This document shows positions 11,850-21,238 of a stretch of DNA of 64,000 bases, one piece after another. The translations under genes and the position numbers were made by a program. The notes under the pieces were generated by a model that worked only from the letters and a program-made list of their open reading frames with translations, had not been told where the DNA came from and did no database searches. Every line of letters begins with the position of its first letter. The stretch's first letter is position 1. The stretch comes from Sphingomonas sp. JUb134 (lineage in GTDB: Bacteria; Pseudomonadota; Alphaproteobacteria; Sphingomonadales; Sphingomonadaceae): NCBI RefSeq assembly GCF_004341505.2, contig NZ_SLYP02000002.1, forward strand, positions 124,001 through 188,000, in the 5' to 3' direction.

Positions 11850-12543
11850 CACATGCGTCGAGTTCGAGGGAAAAAGGATTGCCGTTCCGCTGGCGGACCA
11901 GCTCGACGAACCAGCGGGCGCGGCCGACACCGGGATAGGGCAGCCGCGCCGACGACGCACAGCCGATCCGCCAGCGCGTCATCGCCGACGAGGGCTGATC
12001 GAGCGGGCATCGGTCGCGAGTGCGGTGTCGGTGGTAGAGCAGCATCGGCGTCTTGCCGTCCGATGCCGCAAGCTGGAGGCGGCGTGTGGCGGTCTGATCC
12101 GCCGCCCTGACTTCGGCGATCACGCAGGCGACCGAGCCATCGCGCAGAGCGTCCTCTGCCATCGCCAGCACCTCGGCATCCTTGCGGCCTTGGGCATAGA
12201 GGATGCGATCGGGGCCGAGCCCGACCTGTTCGAGGCCAGGCGCGTACAAGTCGAATTTCGAGAGCGCCCACAGCACGGTGAAGCCGGGTTGCGATGCGAA
12301 GCGGGCGGCGATACCCGCTGCGAACAGCGTCGCGGCAGCGTCGTCACTCAGCGACGGCCGCGCCGGCGCGATCTCGTGGAGGCCTGCACCATCGAGGCCG
12401 TGATCGGCTAATCGGTCGTCGAGCGCCGCCAGCCCGAACGCCAGCGCCGGCCCGTGCCGGCTCTGGGCGTGCGCAAGCTGTGCGCGAAGCGCAGCGATTT
12501 GATCGGCGCGCGGCCGATCGAGAGGTGGCGGTTGGGCAAACAT
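11767..12543 (-). CDS. imuA: ImuA, RecA-like mutasome protein
   Basis: 258 residues with the RecA/SulA-like fold of alphaproteobacterial ImuA: GPALAFGLAALDDRLADHGL, then LHEIAPARPSLSDDAAATLF and VLWALSKFDLYAPGLEQVGL. It starts the imuA-imuB-dnaE2 operon, which carries out damage-induced mutagenesis. A perfect LexA-type site lies 23 bp upstream of its ATG, so it is directly SOS-controlled. The C-terminal residues are encoded in the overlap with imuB and are Ala/Thr-rich. Confidence 0.9.
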   Translation of the reverse strand: MFAQPPPLDRPRADQIAALRAQLAHAQSRHGPALAFGLAALDDRLADHGLDGAGLHEIAPARPSLSDDAAATLFAAGIAARFASQPGFTVLWALSKFDLYAPGLEQVGLGPDRILYAQGRKDAEVLAMAEDALRDGSVACVIAEVRAADQTATRRLQLAASDGKTPMLLYHRHRTRDRCPLDQPSSAMTRWRIGCASSARLPYPGVGRARWFVELVRQRNGNPFSLELDACDDQGRLALPAATAHRATATAGAASQAA

Positions 12544-12565
12544 CGGGCAAGCTAATGACTCATTT

Positions 12566-12580
12566 GTTCGCCCTATGTTC
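12566..12580. promoter_or_regulatory. LexA box (GTTC-N7-GTTC) of the imuA operon
   Basis: GTTCGCCCTATGTTC is an exact match to the direct-repeat LexA operator GTTC-N7-GTTC known from alphaproteobacteria. It sits just upstream of imuA, where LexA would block transcription of imuA-imuB-dnaE2. Confidence 0.85.
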
Positions 12581-12609
12581 CCCCTCTATCCGATCTTCGT
12601 CAAGCAGAG

Positions 12610-13035
12610 TCAGACGCCGCCAAGCAGCCGTAGCGTCATCTCGTCACGCTTGCCGCCGAACCAGCGGTCGAGTGCCGCCGCCAGCAATGCCGCCGGCCGG
12701 GCTGCCTCGAACAAGGTCAGCGACGAGCGCAGCTTCATCGCGTCGACTTCGCCGAACACCGCTACGGGGTCGCTGGTCGGCAAATCTTGTAGCGCGGCCA
12801 CGCACTCGAGATAGCGCGCTCCGAGCACCGGATGATCGAGATATGCGGCCGCTTCATCGGCCGAGCGGATGCCGAAATGCTTTGCTGTTGAGCTTCGACC
12901 GAGGTCGGCGAGCTGCGGGAAGATGTACCAGATCCAATGCGAACGCTTGGCGCCGCGACGGATCTCGGCAAGCGCGCCGGCATAGGCCAGTGTCTGTGCT
13001 TCGACGAAACGGTCGAGGGAGGTCGCGTCGGGCAT
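12610..13035 (-). CDS. DUF1810 family protein
   Basis: 141 residues, full-length for DUF1810 (calpastatin-like, function unknown): LDRFVEAQ, RSHWIWYIFPQL, the HPVLGARYLECV stretch and the end KRDEMTLRLL are typical. The ATG at 13035 is 2 bp after the SRAP stop, so the two are probably co-transcribed and the gene may belong to the SOS regulon through the shared LexA box. Biochemical role not known. Confidence 0.85.
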   Translation of the reverse strand: MPDATSLDRFVEAQTLAYAGALAEIRRGAKRSHWIWYIFPQLADLGRSSTAKHFGIRSADEAAAYLDHPVLGARYLECVAALQDLPTSDPVAVFGEVDAMKLRSSLTLFEAARPAALLAAALDRWFGGKRDEMTLRLLGGV

Positions 13036-13037
13036 CG

Positions 13038-13649
13038 TCAGAGCAGTGCCGGCTCGCTGGGCGGGAATACGCGCGTGACCGTCAGGGTGCCTTTCGGAAG
13101 CGCGGTCAGCACATCCGATGCCGGCACCGACGGGTCCAACCAATCCGCCCATTGATCGCGCTTCAACGGGATGATCTGGCGATGATGATACGGCCTCACG
13201 TCCTCGCCCGGCTCCATCGTCAGCATGGTGAAGGCTTCGCCGGCCTGGGGGTGCGAGCGCCAGATGCCGGCTATGCAGAACCAGTCATGATCGTTCATCG
13301 TGAACAGCCACTTGGTTTTCCGCTTCTGGCCCGGCTGGGGATCGGTGAATTCATAAAAGCCATCGGCCAATATGAGGCAGCGACCGCTGGTGAACTCGCG
13401 GCCCTCCGAGCGGAAATTATAAACCGGCCTGCCGCCTTGGCCTGGCCAGCTCCACTTGCGGTTGACCACTTCGCCAGCGCGGCGCTCGCCTTCGACGCTG
13501 CGCACAATCGGCGCGGTATCGCTGATCTTGATATCCTCGCGTGCCGGCACGTTCGGCGTGCCTTCGGGCATACTGATCTTGATCTTCAGATTGTCGAAAT
13601 CCTCGGCGATCGAGGCGATATCCACCTCCAGGCGATAATCGTTGCACAC
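13038..13649 (-). CDS. yedK: SOS response-associated peptidase (SRAP / YedK type)
   Basis: 203 residues. After the GTG start the second residue is Cys (MCNDYR), the nucleophile that in YedK/HMCES family members forms a thiazolidine crosslink with abasic sites in single-stranded DNA. The conserved Glu lies in LADGFYEF and the His in YHHRQIIPL. The protein shields abasic sites during replication. The GTG start is fixed by the need for Cys2. It is transcribed away from a second SRAP-like gene, with one LexA box between them, and leads into the DUF1810 gene. Confidence 0.93.
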   Translation of the reverse strand: MCNDYRLEVDIASIAEDFDNLKIKISMPEGTPNVPAREDIKISDTAPIVRSVEGERRAGEVVNRKWSWPGQGGRPVYNFRSEGREFTSGRCLILADGFYEFTDPQPGQKRKTKWLFTMNDHDWFCIAGIWRSHPQAGEAFTMLTMEPGEDVRPYHHRQIIPLKRDQWADWLDPSVPASDVLTALPKGTLTVTRVFPPSEPALL

Positions 13650-13680
13650 CGTTCGTCAGCCTTCCTTGCGACGCTTTATC

Positions 13681-13695
13681 GTTCCCATTATGTTC
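13681..13695. promoter_or_regulatory. LexA box between two divergent SRAP genes
   Basis: GTTCCCATTATGTTC matches GTTC-N7-GTTC exactly. It lies 32 bp upstream of the minus-strand SRAP start, and it covers the ATG (13690) of the plus-strand SRAP-like gene, so LexA binding could control both directions. The direct repeat is symmetric for neither strand, so no strand is assigned. Confidence 0.8.
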
Positions 13696-14220
13696 TTTGG
13701 CGTGGAACCGCCAACACCTTTCGATTCGGACGCGCCGCTGGGCGCTCGCCGCGCCATCATCCGGCGAAATCCGGACGATGCCAGCGAAATCGAGATGGTC
13801 GAGGCGACCTGGGGATCAAACCCGCGGTTCAGCGACGGCGACAGCTACCGCTTCGTGCGGGCGGAAGGGCGGACGTTCCCGGCCCATCGCTGTCTGATTC
13901 CGGCAAGCGAGTTCCATATGACCGTCGGACGGAAGCGCTATCGCGTCATGCTCGACGGCGGCAACCACTTCTATCTCGCTGCGGTTTGGGAGCCGCCGAT
14001 GGGCGATTGGCCGCTCTGCTATCGTGTCGTGACCGTCGCCGCGAACCCTGAGGTAGCGCGCTACCAGGAACGGCACGGCGCGATCATCCATCGCCGCCAG
14101 GTGATGCAGTGGCTCGACCATAGCGTGCCGGAGATCGATCTGCTTGAGACGCCCGCGGCGCGAACGTTCCTCATCGAAGAGATCGGAGCGGGACCGGTCC
14201 AGGAGATGCTGGCGCTGTAA
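13690..14220 (+). CDS. SRAP-like paralogue lacking the Cys2 nucleophile
   Basis: 176 residues, related to SRAP through RCLIPASEFHM (position of the conserved Glu) and the RHGAIIHRRQVMQWL region (the conserved His). It begins MFFGVEPPTPFD, so the catalytic Cys2 is absent and the N-terminus is short. It could be a DNA-binding or regulatory partner without crosslinking activity, or the true start could differ. The ATG is inside the LexA box, which leaves no room for a leader; a leaderless transcript or a later start is possible. No alternative in-frame start upstream carries Met-Cys. Confidence 0.72.
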   Translation: MFFGVEPPTPFDSDAPLGARRAIIRRNPDDASEIEMVEATWGSNPRFSDGDSYRFVRAEGRTFPAHRCLIPASEFHMTVGRKRYRVMLDGGNHFYLAAVWEPPMGDWPLCYRVVTVAANPEVARYQERHGAIIHRRQVMQWLDHSVPEIDLLETPAARTFLIEEIGAGPVQEMLAL

Positions 14221-14423
14221 GCGTGGTTGATCGGCTGCGCGCGGCTCGCATCCCGAGGCATCGGTTCAGCGTCTAAGGCAGCGGCGTTACAAGCGCCTGC
14301 GCCGAGAGGATCGCAGCCGTGTCTTTCCACTGCCCTCGCCTCTTGATCTGGTTCAAATCGCTTCCAAATCTCGGCGATAAGCTGAGCCTGAAGCTAGCCG
14401 CGACGAAGCGAAAGGAGGTATTC

Positions 14424-14657
14424 ATGTCGCAGCCTGTTTCCCGATATCTCCATCCGTTCGAGGTTGCGGGGCACCCGACGCTCGAACCGGAGGTGAAGCG
14501 CGCCATCCTCGCGTCCTGGGCATCCGATCGCGTCGCGGTCGAGGGCCAGCCGGCGCTCCGCCGGCCGCCAGGGGCCCGACAGCCCGTGTCCGTCGACGAG
14601 ATACTGGCGGCCCTACGATCGTTGGACGGTGAGGATGCAAGGCCGACCTTGCAGTGA
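14424..14657 (+). CDS. Small conserved-type hypothetical protein
   Basis: 77 residues (MSQPVSRYLHPFEVAGHPTL...). The start has a strong ribosome-binding site, AAAGGAGG, 5-6 bases upstream of the ATG. The sequence contains a basic, Pro/Arg-rich middle (PALRRPPGARQPVSVDEI). No domain recognised. It is coupled by GTGA to the next gene. Confidence 0.65.
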   Translation: MSQPVSRYLHPFEVAGHPTLEPEVKRAILASWASDRVAVEGQPALRRPPGARQPVSVDEILAALRSLDGEDARPTLQ

Positions 14658-15025
14658 AGCGCGGTCCGCTTAGGCGCTGGCGCGAGCGGGGCGGACGGGT
14701 CGTACGCCTCCTGCTGCCCTTCGAAGATATCATGGATGTCGCGCTCGCGCTCCTCGCACTCACGCCGGATGAGCTTGCCGCGCTGGGCTGGAGCTTCGCC
14801 GCCCGCAAGCGTCTGCTCGAGCACTTTCTCGTAGCCGGCAAAGAGGCGGATGCGATTGATCCGTCCGCGCTGGACCGGACGATCCTGACGTTGCGCCTGC
14901 CAGTGCGGGATGTGCGGCGGCTCCAGGATTTTGCGCGCCGCGAACTCCCCAAAATGGCGAGCCGGGCCGCAGTGATCGATCGACTTGAAGCGGCGCTCGA
15001 TGCCGCCATCGGTGGGGAGCGCTGA
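14654..15025 (+). CDS. Hypothetical protein coupled to the upstream small gene
   Basis: 123 residues from a GTG that overlaps the previous stop by 4 bp, so it is probably translated by coupling. The sequence is helical and charged (LPFEDIMDVALALLALTPDELA, then RRLQDFARRELPKMASRAAV). No family recognised; the pair of genes probably acts together. Confidence 0.6.
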   Translation: MKRGPLRRWRERGGRVVRLLLPFEDIMDVALALLALTPDELAALGWSFAARKRLLEHFLVAGKEADAIDPSALDRTILTLRLPVRDVRRLQDFARRELPKMASRAAVIDRLEAALDAAIGGER

Positions 15026-15044
15026 ACCGCGCCGGCTCGGCGGG

Positions 15045-15692
15045 TCACCTCCCCTTCCCCTCGGCGGGAAGCAAAGGCGGCGGGTCGCCTATCTTAACCC
15101 GGGTCTTCAACGTTCCATCGGGGCGTCGATGCAGGTCTATCCCTCCGAAATGCCGTCGGGTGAATGTCATGAGCTTCACGACGCTTTCATAAGTCGTCGA
15201 TGGTCCGAAGAACTTCACGGGCCCATGCCATTTGTCGCCCTCGATGACACGCATCCGATAGGTGCCAGACGGAACCGGGACAGTGACGTCATCGTCGCCA
15301 TGAACGTAGACTGAGATGACGTGGTGGTCGGATCCGGGGTCGAACAGTTGCACGACAGCATTGGCCGATGCCGTCACCACCCGCATGCGCGATGTGGCAT
15401 CGTGCGGGTCTATGGCCGCGTTCACCGTGACGCTTCCAGAGGGCGGAAAAGGCAAGGCTGCTTCCTGATCGGGGAGCCAGCCACTGCGCCTCGCTTCCCG
15501 GTACATCGGATAAAGGAAGGAGGCGGCGGAGAGCAGAATGATCCACTTCTGCATGGGGTGGGGACCGAACTGCACCTTGCGGCCCTTCTGATAGTCGAAA
15601 CCCCGGTTGGTACCATCGAACCACGGGGCGCCTCCGAAGCGTCCCTCCCTGCGCCGCCGTTCGCGCATATAGTCCCTGTCATCGAGGCCCAC
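15045..15692 (-). CDS. Hypothetical single-pass membrane protein
   Basis: 215 residues from a GTG at 15692, giving VGLDDRDYMRERRRREGRF. This DDRDYMRER opening is seen in short alphaproteobacterial membrane proteins, which is why I prefer it to the upstream ATG at 15842. One membrane segment follows (KWIILLSAASFLYPMYREA), then a beta-rich soluble part with HVISVYVHGDDDVTVPVPSG and a WHGPVKFFG patch. Function unknown. It lies tail-to-tail with the preceding plus-strand gene. Confidence 0.6.
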   Translation of the reverse strand: MGLDDRDYMRERRRREGRFGGAPWFDGTNRGFDYQKGRKVQFGPHPMQKWIILLSAASFLYPMYREARRSGWLPDQEAALPFPPSGSVTVNAAIDPHDATSRMRVVTASANAVVQLFDPGSDHHVISVYVHGDDDVTVPVPSGTYRMRVIEGDKWHGPVKFFGPSTTYESVVKLMTFTRRHFGGIDLHRRPDGTLKTRVKIGDPPPLLPAEGKGR

Positions 15693-15967
15693 GGCAACCC
15701 TCCCGTGGTGAGGTTCGGGGGACACGGCCGCAGCCGGCGCGCTTCGATATCGGCAGAGGCGCGGGGCGCATGCAAAAGGCTGCCGTCCGGCTCCAGTGGA
15801 TGCAAGGGTGCCGAAGCAACAGGATCGCGGGGCCGGGCCCACCCATCGCCTTCAAGTGTCGCTCCGATGGCATAGCGCGTGGCCGTGGGCGCGGAAGCTC
15901 AGGGGTCGCGGTAGGCTCGCGAAAACTGGTGCGCCGAGCGGGGAGCTTCGTCGGCGCCGGCCGCTGA

Positions 15968-16525
15968 TCAAGCATCGCCCGCCTGCCGGTCTTCAGCCGC
16001 CGAGATGCTCGTTCTCGACTGAAGGAGGGGCGCGAGCGCGAGCCGGACATCTGGAAGGGCCGGCTTGGCCCGGGCCGGAATGCGGATCGTCGTGTAGCCC
16101 GCGCGCTGCGTCATCGCATCGCGTTCCCGGTCGCGACGCGCGACGTGAGAGGAATCGTCGACCTCGACCAGGGCGACGACGGATCCGCTCAAGCGATCCT
16201 GCACGACGAAATCGACAATCTTTTGCGAGAAGCTGTTGCGATCCGCCGCGCTGGCCTTGCGTCCATCGCGGCGGGGTGCCCGCAGGAGCGCTCCCATGGA
16301 TACTTGGGCGTGGATGCGATGGCCGGGCAGTATCTGCTCGATCGCGGCCAGCATGGCCTCCTCCCTTTCCGTTAGGAACTGCCGCGCGACCGGTTCTGCT
16401 TGCGCTGGGACCGGCTCGGGCTGACCATCGGGACGCGACGAGCTGCTGTTGAGCAATATCAGCAGCGCGAACGCGCAGCCGAGGAATATGATCATCGCGA
16501 GGGACGATCCGATGAGGCTGGGCAT
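15968..16525 (-). CDS. DUF2726 domain protein, membrane-anchored
   Basis: 185 residues: an N-terminal membrane segment (AMIIFLGCAFALLILLNSS), then a DUF2726 domain with LTEREEAMLAAIEQILPGH, IHAQVSMGALLRAP, FSQKIVDFVVQD and ALVEVDDSSHVARRDRERD. DUF2726 has a restriction-endonuclease-like fold, and the VEVDDSSH part keeps acidic residues, but catalysis is not established. Such genes often sit near the relaxase gene on sphingomonad plasmids (general impression). It follows the traA-linked small gene by 58 bp of spacing on the same strand. Confidence 0.75.
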   Translation of the reverse strand: MPSLIGSSLAMIIFLGCAFALLILLNSSSSRPDGQPEPVPAQAEPVARQFLTEREEAMLAAIEQILPGHRIHAQVSMGALLRAPRRDGRKASAADRNSFSQKIVDFVVQDRLSGSVVALVEVDDSSHVARRDRERDAMTQRAGYTTIRIPARAKPALPDVRLALAPLLQSRTSISAAEDRQAGDA

Positions 16526-16582
16526 ATGTCAGGCTCCCTCATTGTGGGCGATGTCCAGGCGCAGCCGCGCCCGCTTTGAAAG

Positions 16583-16786
16583 TCAGCTCCAGCCGTCGCG
16601 GCGGCCCTCGCCGCTGTCCTTGAGCCCGCGCCGATCGAGGCTCGAGCGCCGGATCTCCAGTTCGACACCGTCCCGGGTGTCGCGCGTCCGGATGTCCCGC
16701 GGATCGACATCGTTGCGCTTGGCAAAATCCTCGGCGGCCTTGGCGCTCCCGAACTTACCCACCTCGTCAAAATCCCATCCACTCAT
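16583..16786 (-). CDS. Small hypothetical protein downstream of traA
   Basis: 67 residues, MSGWDFDEVGKFGSAKAAED..., rich in Asp and Arg, soluble. It lies 43 bp downstream of the relaxase stop on the same strand. An open frame extends upstream but overlaps traA in another frame, so I start at the ATG at 16786. Function unknown; the position suggests a plasmid transfer accessory gene. Confidence 0.6.
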   Translation of the reverse strand: MSGWDFDEVGKFGSAKAAEDFAKRNDVDPRDIRTRDTRDGVELEIRRSSLDRRGLKDSGEGRRDGWS

Positions 16787-16829
16787 CGTCGTCTCCATCA
16801 TCAAGCTCCGGCGTCCGGCCGGCCGGTCT

Positions 16830-19670
16830 TCACAGGTCGAGCCCCAGGCTCCGTTCCGGCAGCGGCGGCAGAGCGTCGCCACGGTCCGGCTTGAGGTCGG
16901 GCGGTGACTTGGAAGCGCCGGCAGCAGCGGCGGCGGCGCCTTGCGTGTGGGCCGGGGACGGCAGCTCACCCGGCAACGGCGGCAGGTCCGCCAGGTCGAC
17001 CGGGCCGACATGAAGCTTCTCGCGGGGTCCGCTGCTCTTGCCGCGTGTGCGTTCGTGATCAACGTCGAGGCGACCGACGGTTTCGAGTGCCGACGTCTTG
17101 TTGCCCGGATTGTTGTCGAGCTGGCGCTCGAGCTTCTCCTTGTCGTCGACCACCATCGTGAGCTCATCGCGCACGCGCGTCACCCCGACATTGAACAGGC
17201 GCTGGTTGGAGAGATTTCGCTCCTGGCTCGACATGACGGTGATCGCCTTGTCGGTCGTGATGCCCTGCGCCATGTGCATGTTAAGCGAGTAGGCAAGGTC
17301 GAGCCGCGACAGCATCGGGTCGCCGAGATCGAGCGTCAGCCGCTCCTTGCCGGCGGTCTCGACGGTCACGCCGTCGGCGTCGACCGCGAGCACCCGCGCC
17401 AGAGCCGAGTTGTGGAGCCCGCGTTCCTTGTCGTTGGCGGTCCAGCGGATGCGGTCGCCCTCACGCAGGTGGAGGTCCTTTTTCTCGCTGAGCTGCAGCC
17501 GGTCGCGCTTTTCGGTCGGCGACAGCTTCTGCGGATCAAAGCGTATGGACCGGTTGCCGAGCTTCAGGTCGACCTTGCCGTTCGGGTGGACCTTGGCGAC
17601 GTCATAGCGGCCAGCGGCCAGGCCGACGTCCTGGCCGCCGCCGCGGCCGACCTCGAGCGTCTGCCCGGCCTGATAGGTGGCCGCATAGCGCAGCTCCTCG
17701 CGCGTGGTGTTGACGCGCTCGTACACCGTGAGGTGGATGCCCTCCCCTCGCACGCTGCCTTCGGTCGCGAGGCCGTCCTGGATGCGCTGGTTGATGACCG
17801 CTCGCGCCGCGCGCCCCGAGGCGAACACGGCCGTCGCGTCGCGATCGGCCGGCGAAAGGCCGAGCCACATCTCGGCCGCATGGAGCGCCGGGCTCTGATG
17901 CTCGACGACGCTTTCGCCGAGCACCTTCATCGCTTTGGACGCTTCGCCGAGGTTGGCGAGCGCCGCGACGGTGCGGAGCTGATCCGTGCGCTGCCGGATA
18001 TTCTCGTCCATTCGCGCCATCGTGCCTCCACCCGCCTGGATGAGCGCGAACGACTTGCCGGCGTCGATTGAAGAGAGCTGCTGGCGGTCGCCCACGAGGA
18101 CGAGCTTGTCGACGCCGAGCGCGGCGGCGATCTGGTGGAGCTTCAGCATGTCGTCGGACGAGACCATCGAGGTTTCGTCGACGATGAGCATGGAGCCGGC
18201 GAGCGCGGCGCGAGCTTCGTCGTATGCGGGTCCCCCGGCCTGAACGTGGCGCTCGTTGGCGAGGATGAACGAGGCGATCGTCCGGGATCTGATCCCTGCC
18301 CCTTCCGCGAGATCGGCGACCATCTTGTTCTGGAAGGCCAGGCCTATGACGGCGCGGCCCTCGGCTTCCGCGACGCGCGCGACCGCCTGCAGCATGGTCG
18401 ACTTGCCGGCGCCGGCGATGCCCTGGATCGCGACGGTCCTGTCCTCAGAGGAAAGGATCAGCGCGGCCGCGCCGAGCTGGCCGGCGTTGAGCTCTCTGTC
18501 TGCGACCGCCTGGAGCCGCTCTGGAGCGTCCTGCGCGGCCAGGATGGGCGAGGCGAGCCCCCTGCCCTCCTCGACCGCCCCGAGGATCCGCTCCTCGGTC
18601 AGGAGGGCTTCGCGGGTCGTGACCATCCGCGGGCGCGTGTCGCCGATCCGCGCCTCGCCCGCGATGAGCTGGCCACGCCCGACAAGCTGCTCGATCCGCC
18701 GCTCGACATGGTCGACTGTCACTCCCTTCAGCCCGAGGTCGAGCGCGGTCTTGCCAAGCTGGTGGACGCTGAAGGCGGCTTCGCGTTCGGACAGCATCCG
18801 GACGGCGGAGGCGACCGCCAGTTGCGCGCGTGCTTCGGCCGGCGAGGTGGTCACTCGCGCAAGGCCGCGATCGACGAGAGGATCGTGCGCGCGCAGGGCA
18901 GACCCGAGCTTGTCCCATGCCGTCGACACCGCTTCCGATACGGCGCGGTAGCCGCGTTCGAGCGCGCTGCCGGGATCGCGTTGCGCCGCCCGGGCGAGGG
19001 CTGCGTCGAGGAGCGACTTGCCGTCGAAACCGAGCGCTGCCGCCTTGTCGATCCATGCCTGCCGCAGCGCCTCGCGATCCTCGACGTTGAGCTTGGGATC
19101 GCGCGTGTTGGTGGTGACGCCGTCCCGCCCCTTGGCCGATACAATGCCGAGCTCGGCCGCCTTTTCGAGTATCGCCTCGCGGCGCTGGCTGAACGCGTCG
19201 AGCACCGGCTTGGGCACGCCGGCGATCTCGAACGTGCCGTGCTTGCCCTTGAGCTCCACCTGGTAGCCGAGCTTCTCGAGCTCCTCGCGCAGGAAGGCAT
19301 GGTAGATCGAGCCGATCACGGAGTTGTTAGACCAGATCTTGTCTGCGTGGAGCGCCTGCCACTTGCCGTCGGGCATTTTGGTCAGGTTGGCGATGACGGC
19401 GTGGACATGGGCCTGCGGGTCGAGGGCGCGGCTCGTGTCGTGTTGGAAGAGCGCGTAGACGAGGTTCCCGCTCCGCATCGGAACCTTGCGGCCTTCGATG
19501 TCCTTGCGCCCCTCGGCGAGGTTGCTCTCTACCCAGGCCATTGCGCGGGTCACGGCTTTCATGTTGGCGCCGTCGGGACCGAGGATGCGCTTGTCGCCGG
19601 CGACATAGGCGAGCACCGAAACGGATTTCGGGGCCGAAAAGGTGTGAAGGGCGGTGACAAACCAGGCCAC
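16830..19670 (-). pseudogene. traA: MobF-family relaxase/helicase TraA, 5' end removed by IS21
   Basis: The readable frame gives 946 residues. Native similarity starts at TFSAPKSVSVLAYV (codon at about 19643), followed by the relaxase HUH motif region (PQAHVHAVIANL), a RecD-like helicase with Walker A GIAGAGKST near residue 420, DETSMVSSDDM, GDRQQL near 528, and a C-terminal UvrD-like part (MHMAQGITTDKAI). The first nine codons, including the apparent ATG at 19670, come from the terminal repeat of the adjacent IS21 element. The missing N-terminus, about 90-110 residues in the family, contains the nicking tyrosine, so transfer initiation should be lost. The helicase part might still be made. 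Confidence 0.88.
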
Positions 19671-19750
19671 AGGACCGCCGGCGCAGTGCCGTCGGGGGCG
19701 GAGTAAAATCCGGCCAGTTGGTAAGCTGCTCCCTTTGCGGAGCGGCGGGG

Positions 19751-21238
19751 ATGTTTGTCGTGGAGAGCTACGCAGCGGTCAGACGGTTTGTATTTGTCGA
19801 GGGGCATAGTCGCCGGGAAGCGGCGGAGGTGTTCGGGCTGAACCGGGATACGGTACGCAAGATGTGCCTGTATTCGGCGCCTCCTGGATACCGCCGGACG
19901 AAACCTCCGACCAAGCCGAAGCTCGGGACGCTGCTACCGGTTATCGACGCAATCCTGGCAGCCGACCGCGAGGCGCCGGGCAAGCAGCAGCACACGGCCA
20001 AGCGGATCTTTGAGCGGCTGCGCGACGAGCATGGCTATACGGGCGGCTACACGATGGTGAAGGACCATGTGCGGCTGTGCAGGGCCCGCGGGCGCGAGAC
20101 CTTCGTGCCGCTGGCGCACCCGCCGGGGCATGCACAGGTCGACTTTGGCGAGGCGGTCGCGGTCGTCGGCGGGGAGCGGATGAAGATCCACTATTTCTGC
20201 ATGTCGCTGCCGCAGTCGGATGCCTGCTTCTTCAAGGCGTATCCGCGCGAGACGACCGAGGCGTTTCTTGACGGGCACGTGTCGGCATTCGCGTTCTTCG
20301 GGGGCGTGCCGCTGTCCATCCTCTACGACAACACAACCATCGCCGTGGCAAAGATCTGCGGCGATGGAACGCGCGAGCGCACACGCGCCTTCACCGAGTT
20401 GGTCAGCCACTACCTGTTTCAGGACCGTTTTGCGCGTCCAGCGCGAGGCAACGACAAAGGCAAGGTCGAGGGGCTGGTGAAGTTTGCGCGCAACAACTTC
20501 ATGGTGCCCGTGCCGGTCGCTGCCAATTTCGATGTCCTGAACGCCAGGTTCGAGGAGTCCTGCCGTACGCGCCAGGGCGAGCATGCCGGTCAGCACGCGC
20601 AGACCATTGCCGAGCGGCTGGCGGCAGACGTATCGGCATTGCGCACGCTGCCGTCCGTACCACTGGAGCCATGCGAGAAACGCGCGGCGCGCGTGTCGTC
20701 GACCGCGATGGTGCGCTACCGGACCAACGACTATTCGGTGCCGACCGCGTACGGCTACCGCGACGTGATGGTGAAGGGGTTCGTCGACGAGGTCGTCATC
20801 ATATGCGCGGGCGAAGAGATTGCCCGGCACGCGCGTTGCTACGACGAAGGCGTATTCGTCTCCAACCCACTGCACTATCTCGCGCTCATCGAGACCAAGC
20901 CCGGTGCGCTCGACCAGGCGGCAGCCCTTCAGGACTGGAACCTGCCGGACATCTTCCAGCATCTGCGCCACCTGCTCGAGGCCCGGATGGGCAACAAGGG
21001 TAAACGCGAGTTCATCCAGGTGCTGCGGCTGCTCGAGGCGATGCCGCTTCCCATCGTCACGGATGCCGTGACCGAGGCAGTCCAGTTGGGCGCACCTGGT
21101 TTTGACGCGGTAAAACTCATCGCGCTGGCGCGTATCGAGCGCCGTCCGCCGCGCCTGGATTTAGCGGCGTATCCGCACGTGCCCAAGATGGACGTCAAAA
21201 CGACGTGCGCGGCCGACTATGCGGTGCTGGCAGCATGA
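19751..21238 (+). CDS. istA: IS21-family transposase IstA
   Basis: 495 residues: N-terminal helix-turn-helix (GHSRREAAEVFGLNRDTVRKM), then an RNase H-like DDE core (HAQVDFGEAVAV with the first Asp, LSILYDNTTIAVAK with the second, KGKVEGLVKFARNNF with the Glu) and a C-terminal beta-barrel region (RYRTNDYSVPTAYGYRDV). It cuts and joins the element ends. The ATG at 19751 gives the standard MFVVESYAAVRRF opening. The stop overlaps istB by 4 bp. Confidence 0.93.
   Translation: MFVVESYAAVRRFVFVEGHSRREAAEVFGLNRDTVRKMCLYSAPPGYRRTKPPTKPKLGTLLPVIDAILAADREAPGKQQHTAKRIFERLRDEHGYTGGYTMVKDHVRLCRARGRETFVPLAHPPGHAQVDFGEAVAVVGGERMKIHYFCMSLPQSDACFFKAYPRETTEAFLDGHVSAFAFFGGVPLSILYDNTTIAVAKICGDGTRERTRAFTELVSHYLFQDRFARPARGNDKGKVEGLVKFARNNFMVPVPVAANFDVLNARFEESCRTRQGEHAGQHAQTIAERLAADVSALRTLPSVPLEPCEKRAARVSSTAMVRYRTNDYSVPTAYGYRDVMVKGFVDEVVIICAGEEIARHARCYDEGVFVSNPLHYLALIETKPGALDQAAALQDWNLPDIFQHLRHLLEARMGNKGKREFIQVLRLLEAMPLPIVTDAVTEAVQLGAPGFDAVKLIALARIERRPPRLDLAAYPHVPKMDVKTTCAADYAVLAA

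Noticed and set aside
18135..19706. 523-codon plus-strand open frame opposite traA
   Set aside because: Antisense shadow of the relaxase/helicase; no motif.
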